The notes under the pieces are model-generated. The model had not been told where the DNA came from. It did not search any database and saw only the letters and a list, made by a program, of their open reading frames with translations. The position numbers were made by a program, and so were the translations under genes. This document shows positions 63,305 through 64,000 of a stretch of 64,000 nt of DNA, piece by piece. Each line of letters begins with the position of its first letter. Position 1 is the first letter of the stretch. The DNA lies in the NCBI GenBank assembly GCA_023386315.1, contig JAEWJZ010000033.1, positions 62,001 through 126,000 on the forward strand, read 5' to 3'. This DNA comes from Bacillota bacterium. GTDB lineage: Bacteria; Bacillota; Clostridia; Lachnospirales; Lachnospiraceae.

Positions 63305-64000
63305 ATGGAAGACTATTTATATGATAATAAATTAGAATTTTATCCGTTCAGATTAATAAATGTGGAGGACAAAAATTATATACTGTCAGGCGCGTACGGA
63401 GCTATCTATGAATTAGATGAAGGAACAATATCTTTATTAAAAAATAAGAATGACATTCAGAAGAGTAAAATCAAAACAGAAATAGATGATGAGGAACTTC
63501 AAGCAAAATTAAAACAATTGGAAGAAAATTTTATAATAAAAACAAATAAGAATTATGCTAAAATAGAGAAAATATGTTATCAAAAAAATGCAGCTGAGAA
63601 TATAAGCTGTTTAACTCTGATGATATGTCAAAAATGTAATCTAAGGTGTAGATATTGCTATGGTGATGGTGGTGAATATAGCGATAGCGGGGAGATGTCT
63701 TTTGAAATAGCTTCAAAGGCCATTGATTATCTTTTTAATGTATCTTCCAGTAAGAATTTATCAATTATATTTTTTGGAGGAGAACCGCTTTTGAAATTCG
63801 AACTCATTCAAGATGTGGTTGAATATGCAGATGAAAAAGCTAATAATTGTGATAGAAAAATAAGATACTCAATTACAACTAATGCTACACTGGTAAATAC
63901 TGAAATTGCTAAGTTTCTGGCATATAATCGATTTAATGTGACTGTAAGCATTGATGGAAATGAAGAAAGCAACAATAGGAATAGATATTACGCTAATGGT
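63305..64000 (+). CDS. Radical SAM/SPASM peptide maturase (CcpM-like), 5' part
   Basis: The gene starts at ATG 63305 behind AGGAGG (63291-63296) and runs off the window after 232 codons. The first 100 residues resemble a PqqD-like leader-binding domain (YILSGAYGAIYELDEGTISL, LKQLEENFIIKTNKNYAK). The radical SAM core begins with CNLRCRYC, Cys at 111, 115 and 118, and has FFGGEPLL and SITTNATLVN. SPASM cysteines would be beyond the window. It is expected to install thioether or similar links in the six-Cys peptide. The AT-rich codon use differs from neighbours. Confidence 0.88.
   Translation, partial: MEDYLYDNKLEFYPFRLINVEDKNYILSGAYGAIYELDEGTISLLKNKNDIQKSKIKTEIDDEELQAKLKQLEENFIIKTNKNYAKIEKICYQKNAAENISCLTLMICQKCNLRCRYCYGDGGEYSDSGEMSFEIASKAIDYLFNVSSSKNLSIIFFGGEPLLKFELIQDVVEYADEKANNCDRKIRYSITTNATLVNTEIAKFLAYNRFNVTVSIDGNEESNNRNRYYANG

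Noticed and set aside
1..64000. CRISPR arrays, tRNA and rRNA genes
   Set aside because: Reading both strands showed no regularly spaced repeats and no tRNA or rRNA hallmark sequences; short tRNA genes could only be excluded with a covariance search.

Overview
The window reads as chromosomal DNA of a plant-fibre-degrading, motile Lachnospiraceae clostridium (Lachnoclostridium/Lacrimispora type). The reasons are non-cellulosomal GH48 and GH9 cellulases with X2-CBM3 tails, a GH10 xylanase, an arabinan locus, PTS and ABC sugar importers, three chemoreceptors, an L-lactate dehydrogenase-family enzyme, strong AGGAGG ribosome binding sites and moderate GC. This is a judgement from protein families; I could not compare genomes. 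I saw no tRNA, rRNA, CRISPR array or intact insertion sequence.

Layout. 1-3885: 3' end of a GH48 cellulase and a GH9 cellulase, probably one operon. 4097-7635: MATE exporter with a divergent PadR regulator and twin operator, an XRE/DUF5680 regulator and an AAA ATPase. 7811-8971: secreted GH10 xylanase. 9291-12960: a three-gene cassette (SPFH protein, four-helix membrane protein, zinc-ribbon/TPR/TIR protein) behind a good promoter with a perfect palindrome at the predicted start site. 13028-16941: AraC regulator, glycosyltransferase, MurJ/SpoVB-type flippase. 17157-24302: BglG-type regulator, mannose-family PTS (IIA, IIB, IIC, IID) and a protein made of two tandem ceramidase-like domains. 24509-31409: arabinan use (intracellular GH43, AraNPQ-like ABC importer, secreted GH43 arabinanase, ArsR-type regulator with a large beta-rich C-terminus).

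31473-45657: chemoreceptors, MFS transporters, VOC protein, XRE regulator overlapping a peptide deformylase, lactate dehydrogenase, ECF S-component, tocopherol-cyclase-like protein, a YtrA-type GntR regulator with its ABC exporter under a nested inverted-repeat operator, AraC/MFS and GyrI-like genes. 45705-49103: secreted protein with choline-binding-like repeats, a small unknown protein, a DUF401 transporter and its DauR-like regulator. 49440-55440: amino-acid ABC importer, MalY/PatB C-S lyase and an Amt-PII fusion in one operon behind a short leader with an intrinsic terminator; cystine uptake, cleavage and ammonia handling would fit. 55761-62817: unknown protein, MerR regulator with UbiD decarboxylase, a yjdF riboswitch with its gene, EndoQ and endonuclease III, a phosphotransferase and a LURP-one protein.

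62818-64000 is visibly more AT-rich and holds the start of a RiPP cluster: a 51-residue six-cysteine precursor, a strong hairpin, and a radical SAM maturase cut by the window end. The best candidates for undescribed biology are the SPFH-membrane-TIR cassette, this RiPP locus, the tandem ceramidase-like protein tied to a PTS, and the short attenuated leader at 49319-49439.
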